Positions 43,401-58,400 of a stretch of 64,000 nucleotides of DNA are shown here, in pieces. Every line of letters starts with the position of its first letter. Within the stretch, counting starts at the first letter, position 1. The notes below the pieces were generated by a model, which had not been told where the DNA came from, did not search any database, and saw only the letters and a program-made list of their open reading frames with translations. A program made the translations under genes and the position numbers. This DNA is from Siphonodentalium dalli (taxonomy: Eukaryota; Mollusca; Scaphopoda; Gadilida; Siphonodentaliidae). The stretch lies in contig CP136069.1 in assembly GCA_032622095.1 (NCBI GenBank), positions 34,260,194 to 34,324,193 of the forward strand, written 5' to 3'.

Positions 43401-46400
43401 TGCACGTAGATATCACTGACCTCTCATTATGTGAATGACAGACACACAAGGCTTGACCCCTAGTAAGTAACAGGCTAACTTGGACAGTTACCTGAATCTG
43501 CTAACCGCCTGTTACATGATGATCACCTGACTCGTGTGACTTTTCATTGGTTTAACCCTTTACCCAACAAACCGGCCAAAAACGCCCAAATAAAGCTTCA
43601 ACAGCCTAAATATCTTCGGTCTGTCTCAATAACACCATACAAATATGGATATCATTGGAACCGGTTCATTGACCACATTGTGATGGTTACAGTTATGCCC
43701 TGTGCCAATGCATTCTCTTATATATGCGAGTCGACCATAGGTCGCCTTGCATATATAAGAGAATGCATTGGCCTAAAAAAAACTTTTTTTTAACACTTTT
43801 TACCATTTTTTCTTACATTCTTTAACAATTTTATAATTTTTTCTTACATTTTTTAACAATTTTTATAATATTTTTCTACATTCTTTGACAATTTTATTAT
43901 TTTTAATATGTGTTAAGCCAATGCATTCTTTTATATATGTGAGGTGTGAGGCGACCTATGGTCGACTCGCATATATAAGAGAATGCATTGGCACAGGGCC
44001 GTTCTGTTGGGTAAAGGGTTAACAGTCATACATATGTGAAAATGAACATGGCTACTGTTAGATCATGTCATGAATCTCTATTCTGGCTAACGACCGTATA
44101 TAGAGATCATATTCCACCAGTACAAAACCTTGGAATTTTTTGAAGTTTTGACAGGGAACCTTGTGATGTCGAAAAAATAACACGGGGAATATATTTCTTA
44201 GTTATTATCCGTTCCTTAATAATGTACTTCACTGTAGGTGAATGTCCCAACTCAAAATTGCATGTTTTTCTCTGACTTTTGTGAGCCAATAATGCAATAA
44301 ACACTGAATTAATTACCCAAGATAAATTCCATAATTGTAAGCGACGCAGAGCAAAATCACTCACAAATTCACTTACATCGTTAAATTTCAATTTTGGGAA
44401 CTTCGCCAGTGAAGTACATTATTAAGAACAGATAGTCACTAAGAAATCTATTTCCCACGTTATTTTTTCGAATGTATAACATTCCCTGTCAAAACTTCAA
44501 AAAGTACCAAGGATTTGTACTGGTGGAATATGATCTCTACAGGTGTTAGACAGAGTAGAGATTCATGGCATGATCCAGGCTACTGTCAGAACTGAATGAG
44601 GCAATTGACTTGGGAATCTGTTGGCTAAAAATGGTGTATCTCTTCTCAAATTTCTGTATAGACACAGACATAACAAAAATAACTTTGAGTCAGTGACACC
44701 AATTATATAAAAACCTTTCCATGACATGAGCTTCCTGGAATTTTGCGAAAATCCTGTGCCAATGCATTCTCTTATTTATGAGAGTTTCCCATAGGGAGCC
44801 TCGCATATATAAGAGAATATATTGGCCTAACAGTATTTACCTTGACCTTGTAAGCCAGTGAATTCTCTTATATATGCAGGGCTCCCTATGGGAGACTCGT
44901 ATATATAAGAGAATGCACTGGCACATGATCTTTAATGCTCCACAAGCGCATCCCGTCATGAAAGGGTTAATATTAACAAATGGGTTGTTGGCTGTTCCCG
45001 ATATTGAAGTAGGTTGATAAAATACCTGAACTACCTTTATACGAACATTATTTATCCCAGAATGACACATTGAATTCACAAAGAACAGAACTTGTAACAC
45101 TGTGATATTACTGAGGATCATGTTTTTTATCATTACAGTATATTACTACTAGTACTTTTATTGTCAAAACAACATTGATTATTGACAATTTTATATATCT
45201 GTAATTTATTTTCAGCATTTAAAAAAAAATAGCCCAAATTAATCTTACTTATCAGAAAAGAAATACTGAGATACTGAGAACCCCACACGTGCGTCATTTT
45301 TATTCGCATTCAATCTGCGGGGAAAGTTTAAAGAGATACGAATATTAATCCAATTTGACCACACACACCATCATTCTGATATATTAATTAAATGCAATGA
45401 CGCCGCTTATTGCCGATCGCTGCGTCCCGAATCGAGATGTAAATATTTACAATTGGGCATAGTTTGGACAATGTTTTCTGTGGTCAATTTCTTTGAAATA
45501 TTCGGCAATGTTAGTAGAATGTTACATTCCTCAGGTGTACATGGTGCCTGAGTACTAACTCATCAATTTCAAGCACCCGAACAAGTCCATAATCTGTCTT
45601 TCAATCAGTACCAAATAATTGCAGTACATTTTTGTACAAACACGCACAGAATTGAGTTCGAACTGACCTGTTTACCAGTTCAGATTTTCCATTCATTACT
45701 GTAATTGGTAATTGTATTCAAACATTTGGTATACACGTGATTCATTTTAACCCTTTACCCAACAAAGCAGCCAAAAACACCCAAATAAAGCTTCAACAGC
45801 CTAAAGTATCTTCTGTCTGTCTCAATAAAACCATACAAATATGGATATCATTGGAACCGGTTCATTGACCACATTGTGATGGTTACAGTTATGCCCTGTG
45901 CCAATGCATTCTCTTATATATGCGAGTCGACCATAGGTCGCCTCGCATATATAAGAGAATGCATTGGCCTAAAAAATTTCTACATTCTTTGACAATTTTA
46001 TCATTTTTAATATGTGTTAAGCCAATGCATTCTCTTATATATGCGAGGCGACCTATGGTCGACTCGCATATATAAGAGAATGCATTGGCACAGGGTCGTT
46101 CTGTTGGGTAAAGTATGGCCATAGGGCATTTTTATCAAATAAATCAAGGAATCTTATCAACTAACTTTTTACAGACATCTGTTGGAGAAATAATGGCCAC
46201 AGGTAACTGAAATTACACCCGGAGCCAGCCGATGCCAAGATGGAATACTTTGTTGGCATGTGACCCAGAAATACAAAAATTATTTAACCCTTTCATGACG
46301 AGAGCTGCGCTGTTGCAGCATTAAAGATCCTGTGCCAGTGCATTCTATTATAAATGCGAGTCTCCCATAGGGAGCCTTGCATATATAAAAAAAATGCACA

Positions 46401-49400
46401 CCTATTGGAGACTCGCTTATATGAGAGAATGCATTGGTACAGAGTTTTTGAAAAATTTCAGGAAGGGTTAAAAAGCGTGTATGTATATATGCGAGGCATG
46501 TGTACAAGCTTTGTGCAACATCTGGAATTACAACTGGGTAGTTTTGCATAAATAACATTACAAGAACGATCCTCTAATCCTGATGAGTCTCACATGATAT
46601 TACTTGTGGCATTCACAAGCTATAGTAAAGACCTAAATAATCGACTCCTTAACCACAGCAGAATTATGGGTAACTTTTAGTTTGAGAGCTTTCCGATGAA
46701 TGGCAACAAGCCATATTTGCTTTCTAAATTCTGAAAAGTTACCGATAAGTCTGCTGAGGTTAAGGTGTCAATTATTTAGGGCACTACTGTAATCTGACGC
46801 ATTAATTTAGAATATAATCTTTCAGCCATCTTTGTAATTTTGTATATGAAAGGCTCACGTCCTATTCATTTTACATGCATATACAGTAATGCCCTAATTA
46901 ATCGACTTCTTAACCACGGCAGAATTATGGGTAACTTTTCAGGATTTTGTCGGAAATATGGCTTGTTGCCATTCATCGGAAAGCTCTCCCGAGAAGAAGA
47001 AGTCGATTAATTAGAGCATTACTGTATCTGGTACTTATTAGTCATTCTTTCTGCCTTCTAAGTTCTAACCATATATACCTATTTGTTAAAATTCTCAAAT
47101 TGTTTGTAATTGTGCTCTGAAGATATTAAAATTGTGCGCGATCTGTTTTTCGAAAACTGTTTTTATTCTCCTTGTTTGTGTTTAGGTTACTCATATGTTA
47201 CCAGAAGAGTTACACAAACTTATTATCACTCCAATTAACTGGTATAATTAACTACTAATGGGCTTGTTATTGGACCTATAATTTTGAATGTCTCATTTTG
47301 GAACTTAATGGAGCCGTAACTAAGGTGAGAATCAGTGATCACGAGAAAACTTTGGTGGGAACTGTTTTTCGTTCGTAACATTTTCATTTTAGGTTACCAC
47401 CAGGTGAACTGAACGGTCACCTTATATTTGCAGGCGTGTATATATATCGCTTATCTACCACATCTACAAATTTTTCATATTAGATTTAAAATCTGAATTC
47501 ATTATATATCATTTTGTCCATAATCAACTATTTTCTATCTTTCAGCCATATTTACTTATATCTGCAAATGTCCCTGGTGCAAAAAAGGTTGTGGTTCATG
47601 GTCCAGATCAAACGAGCATTCCATCACAGTTTCCGATTCATGAGGTATGTCTTATGATAATTAAAATAATTAATAAGTTTATACATGTACAGTGATGCCC
47701 TAAATAATCGACCCTTAACCACCACAGAATTATGGGTAATTTTTCAGGATTTAGTCGGAAATATTGCTTGTTGCCATTCATCGCAAAGCTCTCAGTGAGA
47801 GCTTTCCGATGAATGGCAACAAGCCATATTTCCAACTATATCCTGAAAATGTTTCCATAATTCTGCTGTGGTTAAAGGGTATTACTGTATTTTGTCCTAA
47901 TGTTCTGTACACAACTGAAATTACCTAGAACCGTGTATACATGCACTGTTGGTATATTAACCCTTTGAGTGCCAGGTCTGATTTTTGTATCAACCCATAT
48001 ACCCTGTGCCAATGCATTCTCTTATATATGCGAGTCGACATGCAGACTGACATGCAGAGAGAATTAGACGATTACTATAACATTGAAAGACAGATATATT
48101 TCAGATACTGCAGATATGAAGATTTTGATACACGTTGGTCAAGTTGGAGAAATCTCATGTCAGGATAGAACTAAATAAAAAATTAGCTACCTTTATGGAA
48201 AATCTATTCAGTTTAGGATCTTAGGAAGACAGACTGAAAAAAAGATTCACACTCTGCTTCTCCATCTACTTTCTCCCCCTTTCTGCAATTTTCTCTCTTT
48301 TTTTTCCTATCTCTGTATTTTTGGCCTTCTTTTTTAAAATGACAGAATGCCTTTAATACTAATTTATATCTGTATTTCTTTTGTTTTTCCATGCTGTAAA
48401 ATGTTTTTTAAAATATATATTATTTTTGGCAAGTAAAAATATAAAAAAAAAAAAAAAAAAAAATAATATGCATATATATGTATTCTTATAAATTTACAAA
48501 GGCAAGCAGCTGTGAAAATTAGTATTCCAAGTTCGAACACTTTGAAATGAGCAGATCCTCATGTCTAAAAAAAATTAATTTGAGAATCCTGTGTGGCATT
48601 TGCAGGTTCTATATACGACTACAAAATTCCATGGTCCTTTAAAGGAATTAGTCTGTCAAAAAAATATTTTTGTTATCGTCATAATACTAATAATATATGT
48701 CTAACAGACCCATTTCGCCAAGAAAATTCAAAATCGAGCAGATAGTATTTTTATTATTATGATATTAAAAAAATCGCGGAAATATCCGAAGTGAGTCACG
48801 TGAGTGCGATCACATGACCACAACGCGGTCACATGACCACAACGCGGCACATGACCGATCATCTGCATCGACGCTTACCGATGACAGCGGTGGGTGGAGC
48901 TTGAAATAATTCCGCCAGTCGCGTAACGAGTTGATAAATTACGCTGGTTAATTACCTAAGCCTTTACGATAAATAGCGATTACGGAATAAAACTGTTTGA
49001 ATGTGCTGAATTATGAACTGGCTTTGCTAGAATGTTGGATTATATAACGAATAATGATGGCTAAAATGCACTTTGAGGCGATAAAAGTTGTTTGAAATGA
49101 GATTAATTTATGCAGAAATGCAATGAGCGAGCGGAATTTCGTGCGAAACTAATTTAACTGTTTCTGAAAGAATACAAGTTAGGCCATATACCGGTACTTC
49201 ATTCTTCGTTGTATGGTACCAATATCGGAAGCTAGTTTACACACTAGTGTCATCCCGTTGTGCGCTATATGCGTACAATTAAATACAAATGGGGTGTGAT
49301 TAAAAAGGTGGTGGTTATTGTTCTAGTACATGTATCATGATCGCTTATATTCGTCATAATAATGTTCCTGTCTGTTTCTTCACACGAAACATTTTGTGTG

Positions 49401-52400
49401 GAGAAGTGCACGACTGTGAATAGCTTGCTAAAATCCTTCCAGTCAAGATCGATAAGTGAGTAAACAAAATAATTCACTCGAATACACAACAGACTGTTGA
49501 AACTACAATAATTATTAGTTAGGCTGCAGTTTGGCATAACGACATTTTTTTAAATTGAAGGCTAGCCTGGCATTGTTTTTCAGTTTGTGTTTGTTGTTCG
49601 TTTTATTTTACGTTTTGATGGCACATATTGACTTTCTAGAGAGGATTTTTTTGAATTGTTAGCATAGAAAAACTCCAATGATTGCCTCTAATAAAGAGCG
49701 TCCATGTTTTCGTCGCGGTGTAGACAATAAAGAGCGTTCTCAATTATGAACGTGCTCTATTTCGATATGTCATGGGTGATTTTGTATGTGGTATTGTGAC
49801 AATTAAATATAAAGAGCGTCCATGCTTCCGTCTCCCAAAAGCGGTAGACAATAAAGAGCGTTCTAAATTACGCACTGTGTTGTCTTTTTGGAATATGTGG
49901 AGATGACAGATACTCGGGATATTTATATCGAAAGTAAAACAACAAACAAACACAAAACAAAAGCGCCTAAACAGAGTTAACATTATTCAGCCCAGTGTTT
50001 ATATAAATTTGGGCGCTTCTTATATATGTATGACCAGAGAGATAATGTTCTTTCTATTCACTTTGTGGCATTTTAGAGTGCAAACATGTTCGCGACTGAC
50101 ACTGATGAATAGTCACTGAGTGATTACAATTCACCGAGTGAATACGCGAGACAATCAAAGCACTAATTACTGCCATCTATTTACCAAAACAGACACGTGC
50201 GGCATGTTATTAATGGCTACAAAAACAACAACCATTCTAGGCGCTATTAATTACTTTATTCACATATTTATTGTCTCCTATTCCAGATAAACGGCCAAAG
50301 CGTAACGTAATCTATACACCACACGCGCACATACGACTCCGCATTTTAGTATCGGCTTACTTACGATTACGTCATCGTAGTCTGCATAATAAACTCCGGC
50401 TCCGAATCTGTGTTTTTAATTTGCTCCCCACAAGTACGTCACTCGTAGTTTAGTCACGGAAATCTCCGAATACCGGTGGTGGTATTATTTATTTATTTTA
50501 CGGGTTATTTATTATGCGATCGGAATGGGACTTGGATCATTTTAATCACAACAGGGAGGGCTTTCCGATTGCGTTTTGTAGTTTCTAGACCGAATAAATC
50601 CTTTAAACACCAGAAACTATGCATAATAAACTGATTCTGACGCTATCACATAGTATTCAGAGTAATTATTAAATATATGACAGTTGTTACCCATGTATGT
50701 TGTGACACTGAATGCTTACATGTATGTTATTTATCTGATCATGCTACGAATAATTTGTAGATTCAGGATATATTACCAGTATGTATGTACACAGTCTGAT
50801 TAAAACCCAGACTCAGTCTCATTCTAATCGACTATGTCTCGAGACTCCCATTGAATAAATAATTTCAAAATGGAGGGACCAGATGAAAACAATTATTATC
50901 AAAGCTTACCTTATAAACTGGCATTCTTCACCGGGCCCAGAGTCTTTTGCTGTCCATCATTTATTTTGTTTCCGATCATTTATTTCCTTCTTCCCCGCAC
51001 AACATTCAAACCCACTGACGTATCTTCTTGACCTCCGCACTCCACTTCCGATATTTACATTTGCTGTCTAAGAGCAATAACTCTATCTCTCTCAATCACA
51101 AAGTCTCTCCAATAACCAAATGCTATCCATGAGCAGTAACTCTATCTCTCTCCTCACAGACTTCTCTCCATAATCAACATGTCGTTAACACCATTAACAT
51201 TTCAATGAAAATTGCTCGCAAGAGAGCAATCGCAGAGAAGAATGTGATCTCTTGACCGTCCATTAATCACCCCAACTACTTAGGATATGGCTACAGACAT
51301 TGCACCCACATCATCTTCCATAGATGTATGGATCACCTCAGAAACTGAAGTCGAACAATCCGACAAAGGTGAACCTAACACAAATACCGGAGTTTAGGAA
51401 AACCAAAAAAATGACTACTAAACGTTCCCGCCCAGACACACGAAAAACTTTCACACTTGAAGGTCAATACCCCCAAGTCTTACATACCTTTATACTGGGC
51501 CACCAACATCGGTTACCTCTCATACCGTGTCATACAAATTACCTTTATACTGGGCCACCAACATCGGTTACCTCTCATACCGTGTCATACAAATTACCTT
51601 TATACTGGGCCACCAACATCGGTTACCTCTCATACCGTGTCATACAAATTACCTTTATACTGGGCCACCAACATCGGTTACCTCTCATACCGTGTCATAC
51701 AAATCACCTTTATACTGGGCCACCAACATCGGTTACCTCTCATACAGTGTCATACAAATTACCTTTATACTGGGCCACCAACATCGGTTACCTCTCATAC
51801 CGTGTCATACAAATTACCTTTATACTGGGCCACCAACATCGGTTACCTCTCATACCGTGTCATACAAATTACCTTTATACTGGGCCACCAACATTGGTTA
51901 CCTCTCATACCGTGTCATACAAATTACCTTTATACTGGGCCACCAACATCGGTTACCTCTCATACCGTGTCATACAAATTACCTTTATACTGGGCCACCA
52001 ACATCGGTTACCTCTCATACCGTGTCATACAAATTACCTTTATACTGGGCCACCAACATCGGTTACCTCTCATACCGTGTCATACAAATTACCTTTATAC
52101 TGGGCCACCAACATCGGTTACCTCTTATACCGTGTCATACAAATTACCTTTATACTGGGCCACCAACATCGGTTACCTCTCATACCGTGTCATACAAGTC
52201 TTACATACCTTTATACTGGGCCACCAACATCGGTTACCTCTCATACCGTGTCATACAAGTCTTACATACTGACCCATACATCAAGACCAACAATTGACAT
52301 CGGTGAAACATAGAATAAAACTGGATGATCCAGAGTACATGAACAGGTCAGACACCTTATTGTGAATAATATTAATCTCTTCTTGACGGCCCAAATGATA

Positions 52401-55400
52401 GCATCCTACAAAAGGCAATAAACATTTTTTTTTAAACTTTACCCAAACCCTGTCCGCGGTGTCTGGCGATCGCATTTATAAACGTTTATTTATTTTAAAA
52501 CCTGAATATCAATGAGAATTCACAAAATTGGGAATCTCCTTCATTTCTGAGATAAAGGGAGTCCTGGTGTCTACAGACATAGTCGGTTAGCATGAGACCG
52601 AGTCCGGGTTTTAATAAGGGAGTCCTGGCATCTCCAGACATAGTCGATTAGAATGAGACTGAGTCCGGGTTTTAATCAGACTGTATGTATGTGATCATGG
52701 TTTGGGGTGTGGCCTAATATTCACGCTTTGGATTCTGTTTTCTCCCCCACAATTCATTTTTGACGAGAATGTTTTGGTTGTTCGATATTCCAGAAACTTA
52801 TATCAAATGACCCAAGTTATTGGTCAGAGAGTAAAATAATAGTGTATTATTTTGCTAATCAAATATTTAAAAATTGTACACTGTGAGGTCATGAATCGGT
52901 TAGGCAGGGTGATATAGCTTCACTTAACCCTTTACCCAACAAACCGGCCAAAACCGGCCAAATAAAGCTTCATAAGCCTAAAATATCTTCGGTCTGTCTC
53001 AATAGAACCATACACATATGGATATCATTGGAACCGGCTCCTTGACCACATTGTGATAGTTACAGTTATGTCCTGTGCCAATGCATTCTCTTATATATGC
53101 GAGTCGACCATAGGTCGCCTCGCATATATAAGAGAATGCATTGGCCTAAAAAAAATCTTTTTTTAACACTTTTTACCATTTTTTCTTACATTCTTTAACA
53201 ATTTTATAATTTTTAATGTGTTAAGCCAATGCATTCTCTTATATATGCGAGGCGACCTATGGTCGACTCGCATATATAAGAGAATGCATTGGCACAGGGC
53301 CCTTCTGTTGGGTAAAGGGTTAATGATATAGCTCTGATATTGGTAGAATGAATAAGTGCATTTTGCAGTGTTATATGCTGACCGATTCAAGACGATATGC
53401 TGTTATCTTCATCATGCACCCAATGTATATAGATATATGAAAGTATCACCAATGGCTAGGAGATTATTGCATGATGATCATATCAAAATGACTATTGCAA
53501 CAAACCAATGCAATGCAGCCATGCTAATGTTGGAATATTTTCAAAAACCCAAGCTTTTGAATGCTCCTGGCTAAATGAATTGGGACTTGATTTGCTGCTA
53601 TTATAGCCGTACATGCAAGCCTGCTCAGAATGTGTTTGTCATTTGCAGAATGAGGTTCCCAGAGGGTGAATTTAGTAACGCTATTCTGCATGGCAGGCTA
53701 GCGTCAGCAAATTTACTCTCTGGGGACCCCATTCTGCTTAGGCCTCAACTTCCATGGGAGACCTAGGTTAAGATTTAAGTTCCCCAGTTGAGGTTGGTGA
53801 CTTTCACTCATTAGTCACCTAGATTATGCATTTCATCTTCTGCAAATTAGGGGATATAGAAACTCCCAGAAGGGAAAAAGTAACTAAAAACAATGTTAAT
53901 TTCAGATTATAGATACTTCCCAGAAGATGATGCCTAAGCAGAATGATGTCCCCAGAGAGTGAATTTGGTGATACTAGCCCACGGGCTAGCATCAGTAAAT
54001 TCACCCTCTGGGGACCTCATTCTGCAAATGACAGACACACTATTTGCACGCTTGGACAGATGCGACTGATTCCTATAGAAACAAATAACTCTGAGTAGCG
54101 GTTGTTTCATTGCATAATACTAACCTAAATGAAGATGAACATTTTCGCTTAAGATTTTTGTGATATTTTGCGTATGCATGTTTGATATGCTTTTCAGAGT
54201 CTGTGGGCCTGTGGCGTAAGATAATGGTCTTTAGGCCAATCAAATGCTATGTTACTAATATGACACTCTGAAATGAAATTTCAGCTGAATAATTCACAAG
54301 GTGCTTGATAGGAAAATCACAATTACTAACAGCAAGGGTTTACATGATCAGCATGTGATATTTAGTAGGGTGATTTTTAGGAGTCTGTGAACACAAGTTG
54401 TCATTTGAATTCACAATCGACAGAGTGAGGACCATATTGTGGTATTCACCATTTAAAGTTTAATTGAGAGGGACTTAAACCCTTCAAAATGCATTCATGC
54501 GACGGTAAACATTGGAAAAGGTCAAAGCATTGAAAAAAATATTCTTAAATTCATATTTAAACCAAAATATTTGAAATTTAACTACATAATTAGCGATGTT
54601 ACTTTATTTACTTAACATTGGTTTCCACACGCAATTTCATTATTGGAGAACTATAAATAATGAATATAAGAACAAAGTTTATCCATTTCTCCATGTTCTT
54701 CTTAGTGGTGATGTTTTTACAGACTTTTATATTCTTGGTACATTTATCCACTGCGATGCCTTGGGTCCCCTTATGACAGCAGCTCAGCCTGTTGATGCAG
54801 TCAAGGCAATTTTTCCAGTGGAAAAAAATTGATAAGGTGTCTTACATGGAAGCTTCAGTTGTACGTTCATTGATGACCCAGCTATTGCGATTCGAGAAAC
54901 CCCTCATTGATTTTTGCACTTAACTGCCTCAAAATTAGCTAGATAGAAAAAGGTAGCAATACTGTAGAAAAAGCTGTAGAATCCACTATAGAATTTCATG
55001 CAGTTCTAAAGAAATGCTGTAGACAGGGACCAGCCTAGGGGGCGACGTGGGCGAAATAGTCGCCCTGTGTGGCCGCAAGTCTCCCTGAAATGACGTCAGG
55101 GAGAAGTGGATGTCTCCCTAAAAAAAACAAAAACATTTTTTAGTTAAATTTTTAATCTCCCTGGAAGAATTGGTGACTGGATGATCTACTGCTCAGCTTA
55201 ACACTTCCAGTTTATCCTCACCCATGTAGAAAATCTATTGTGGACAATAATAACAGCTAAAACAATCAGTTCTAATTAATAGTTACTAGCGACAAATAGT
55301 CGCACTAACGCTCCACTTCTCCCTGGTAAGCCCTCACTTCTCCTTATTTTTCCAAGAGGGAGAAGTCACTTCTCCCTATATTTTGACCCTAGGCTGGTCC

Positions 55401-58400
55401 CTGGCTGTAGAAGAAACAATACTAATTTCAAGGGCTGCATTTAGGTAGCATATACCAAAAATGTATGTGGAACTTCCAGTGGCATTGATTTTCTAGGGTG
55501 ACTGAGCGGTACAAAAATAAATAAACACAATACTCACATTCTAGTTCACATGCTATGGGAGTCAAAATCTTTTGCCTGGATCAATTTAATATTCAATTCA
55601 AAATAAATCAAAACATCCAATTTGTTTAAATCTAATCGGAGTGTCAAATTAATATATTTGCTGAATTTGTACATCAAACTAATGACTAACCATTTTTTAT
55701 TTTATTACAGGACACACAGTTTTCTGTGATTCTACAGGACAGTCTGGACTTCTTCAACATACCCGATGAGGAACATGGAGATTATGTTCTCGCTGATACA
55801 AAATCAGGTAAGGCCCTGCGAATCAATTTGATTCGATGCGATTCAGAATGTTTCATCTGATTCAAATCAATTAGAAATCGGCTGTCTTGTGAATTCTCAT
55901 TAATTCAATGGACCACATTTCTTTTTTTCAAAGATATATTATGTTATCAACGCATATAAATAACATTGCCGTCAACTGAGCTACGAATAGTATAGATCAC
56001 CAAATAATTGTAAGACTTATGCAACTGATCAAGCAAAATTTCTTATATATATGTCAAACTTGTGAATGCAATTGCTTTCTGGCTTCGATAATGCTTCTGA
56101 TTCTGTTTCATTATTGTATAACAGAGATGGCCACAAAGAATGCTCACTTAATTGGTTAGACATGCATTTGATTCCTTTATAGATAATATTTACATTGTAT
56201 ACTGACGATCATTTATTGTCATTACGAAGTGAGTAAATTGATATTGGTACGGCCACTGAGTCATGTATTATATTCATCTTCACTATTATTATGCCTGATG
56301 CAATGATTCAATTCAAGAATCAATGCGATTCGGAATCATTTGGATGATTCGATTTGAAGTGAAATAAACATGTTATTTTTGTCAAGGTACTGAGGTGTGT
56401 TCTGTACTTAATTTTGATCTGGTCTGAACTGCCAGTCTATTATTCTCAATGGAAGGGGAATAACTCTATCTCTTTGTTGTGAATTATGAAGCATTCTGTG
56501 GCAAGTTTTTGTGTGAATCTGAGAATCTCTTGGACACTCCCAAGCTCCATGCAGAGTTCAGTCCCCTACGCAGGACTTAGCGCTGCTCGCACCTACACGC
56601 AATGTGAAGAAACGTCGCATTTATTTATTTGAGAGTTTTGTAGGTTACAATTCAGTCTGCACCATTCTGAGAAACTGAACTGTCCATATTCATTTGAAAG
56701 TGGTCTAGATCAAGCCAGAATGAATTGTAACTTGCAAAACACTTCAATAAAAAATATTAGATTTAATTAAAAAAATACACGTGCCGGCAGCGTTCAGGCA
56801 TCGTGTAGCGAGGGGACTGAACTCTGTTTTGCAGCTTGGGACACTCCATGGCCAAGGCTTTTTCGTATTCCAGTAGAATATATATATTTTTGGTTCCTCT
56901 TCCAAATGGTAATATGGTATATGTTGTATATAATGTGATCTGGGAATTCGAAAATATAGTTGTCCTTTAAAACATTGACTTTTAACCCTTTCAGTGCCAA
57001 GTCCGATTTTTGTATGAGCTCTTTCCATCAATGTATCACATTATTATAATCAATAAATTTGAAAAATGATCAAGGAAATATGGGTTGATACAAAAATCGG
57101 ACTTGGCACTGAAAGGGTTAAAGCTTGACTTCTTTGTGATCACATTTATGGAGTACTGTTTTTGAGCATCGACTATTAAACCAGAGTTATGCACATATTA
57201 TCTCAAAAAGATTTCATAGCAAGCATGAGTTTCGTGTGCCTGTCATTTGCAGAATGAGGTTCCCAGAGGGTGAATTTTAGTGACACTGTTCCGCATGGTG
57301 GGCTAGTATTCCTTTCTGGGAAACTCATTCTGCTTGGGCCTCATCTTCTCGGGGAAAGTTTCTTTATTACCAAATTTCTATAAAAACTTCTACCCTTAGA
57401 TTCTATTTCTTTTTTTAGTTTAGTTTCTCTATATCTCCAAATTGGCAGAAGACACATTGCGTAATCAAAGTACCCAATGTGTGTACATCACAATATTCAC
57501 CATTTGGGAACTTCAATCTGAGTCTATGTCTCCCATAGCAGATGAGGCCTAAGCAGAATGAGGTCTCCAGAGGGTGAATTTAGTGATGCTAGCCAGCTAT
57601 GCCGGATAGCTTCACTAAATTCACCCTCTGGGGACCTCATGCAAATGACAGGCACACTAAACTCAGGCAAGTTTCTTTTTACTTTTTCTGAGCGCATTCA
57701 TGTTATCTCTCCTTCAAAGTTAGAAATCAGTTATTGCACTCACAGCAAACCTCAACGTACATGAGTCGAATATTAGCCATCGTCGTTGTTGTGTTTTACT
57801 ATCATTATATTGATTGTTAAGTCTTGGTAGGATTGTTTGATGTATATTTTCAACACCTAATGAAAAACAGAATCTTTGATTTTGGACAGAAAGACATGGT
57901 TGTAACATCATATGTGTGATCTAATTCATATTTTATAATTTTTCAGGTCAAATGCTCAACACTAATGCATATATAAGAGACATATACTTCTTCCGACGAA
58001 ACGTCTACCCTCAGCTAGACCTTATCAAGATGGATCCTAAAATTGCCTTCAACACACTGCAAAAACAGGTAGATGTGAGATAGACTATTTGTCCCACTGA
58101 GACAATTGCAACAATCATATTGACATACAGTAATGCCCTAATTAATCGACTCCTTTAACCACAGCAGAATTATGGGTAACTTTTCAGGATTTAGTGGGAA
58201 ATATTGCTTGTTGCCATTCATCGGAAAGCTCTCGGCGAGAGCTTTCCGATGAATGGCAACAAGCCATATTTCCGACTAAATCCTGAAAAGTCACCCATAA
58301 TTCTGCTGTGGTTAAAGGAGTCGATAAATTAGGGCATTACTGTATAAAGTAAGCTTATATTAACCCTTTCATGACTGGAGCTTCATGAATTTTTGCGAAA

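Noticed and set aside
51474-52269. CRISPR-like repeat array
   Set aside because: There are no unique spacers; the unit is repeated head to tail without intervening variable sequence, and the context is eukaryotic.
51324-52313. Open frames of 329, 271 and 256 codons on the plus strand
   Set aside because: They are the same 55-bp satellite read in three shifted frames. No gene is supported.
53356-53574. 72-codon open frame after the TTAA-A copy
   Set aside because: No family resemblance, and no splice sites in phase with unc79. Treated as chance.
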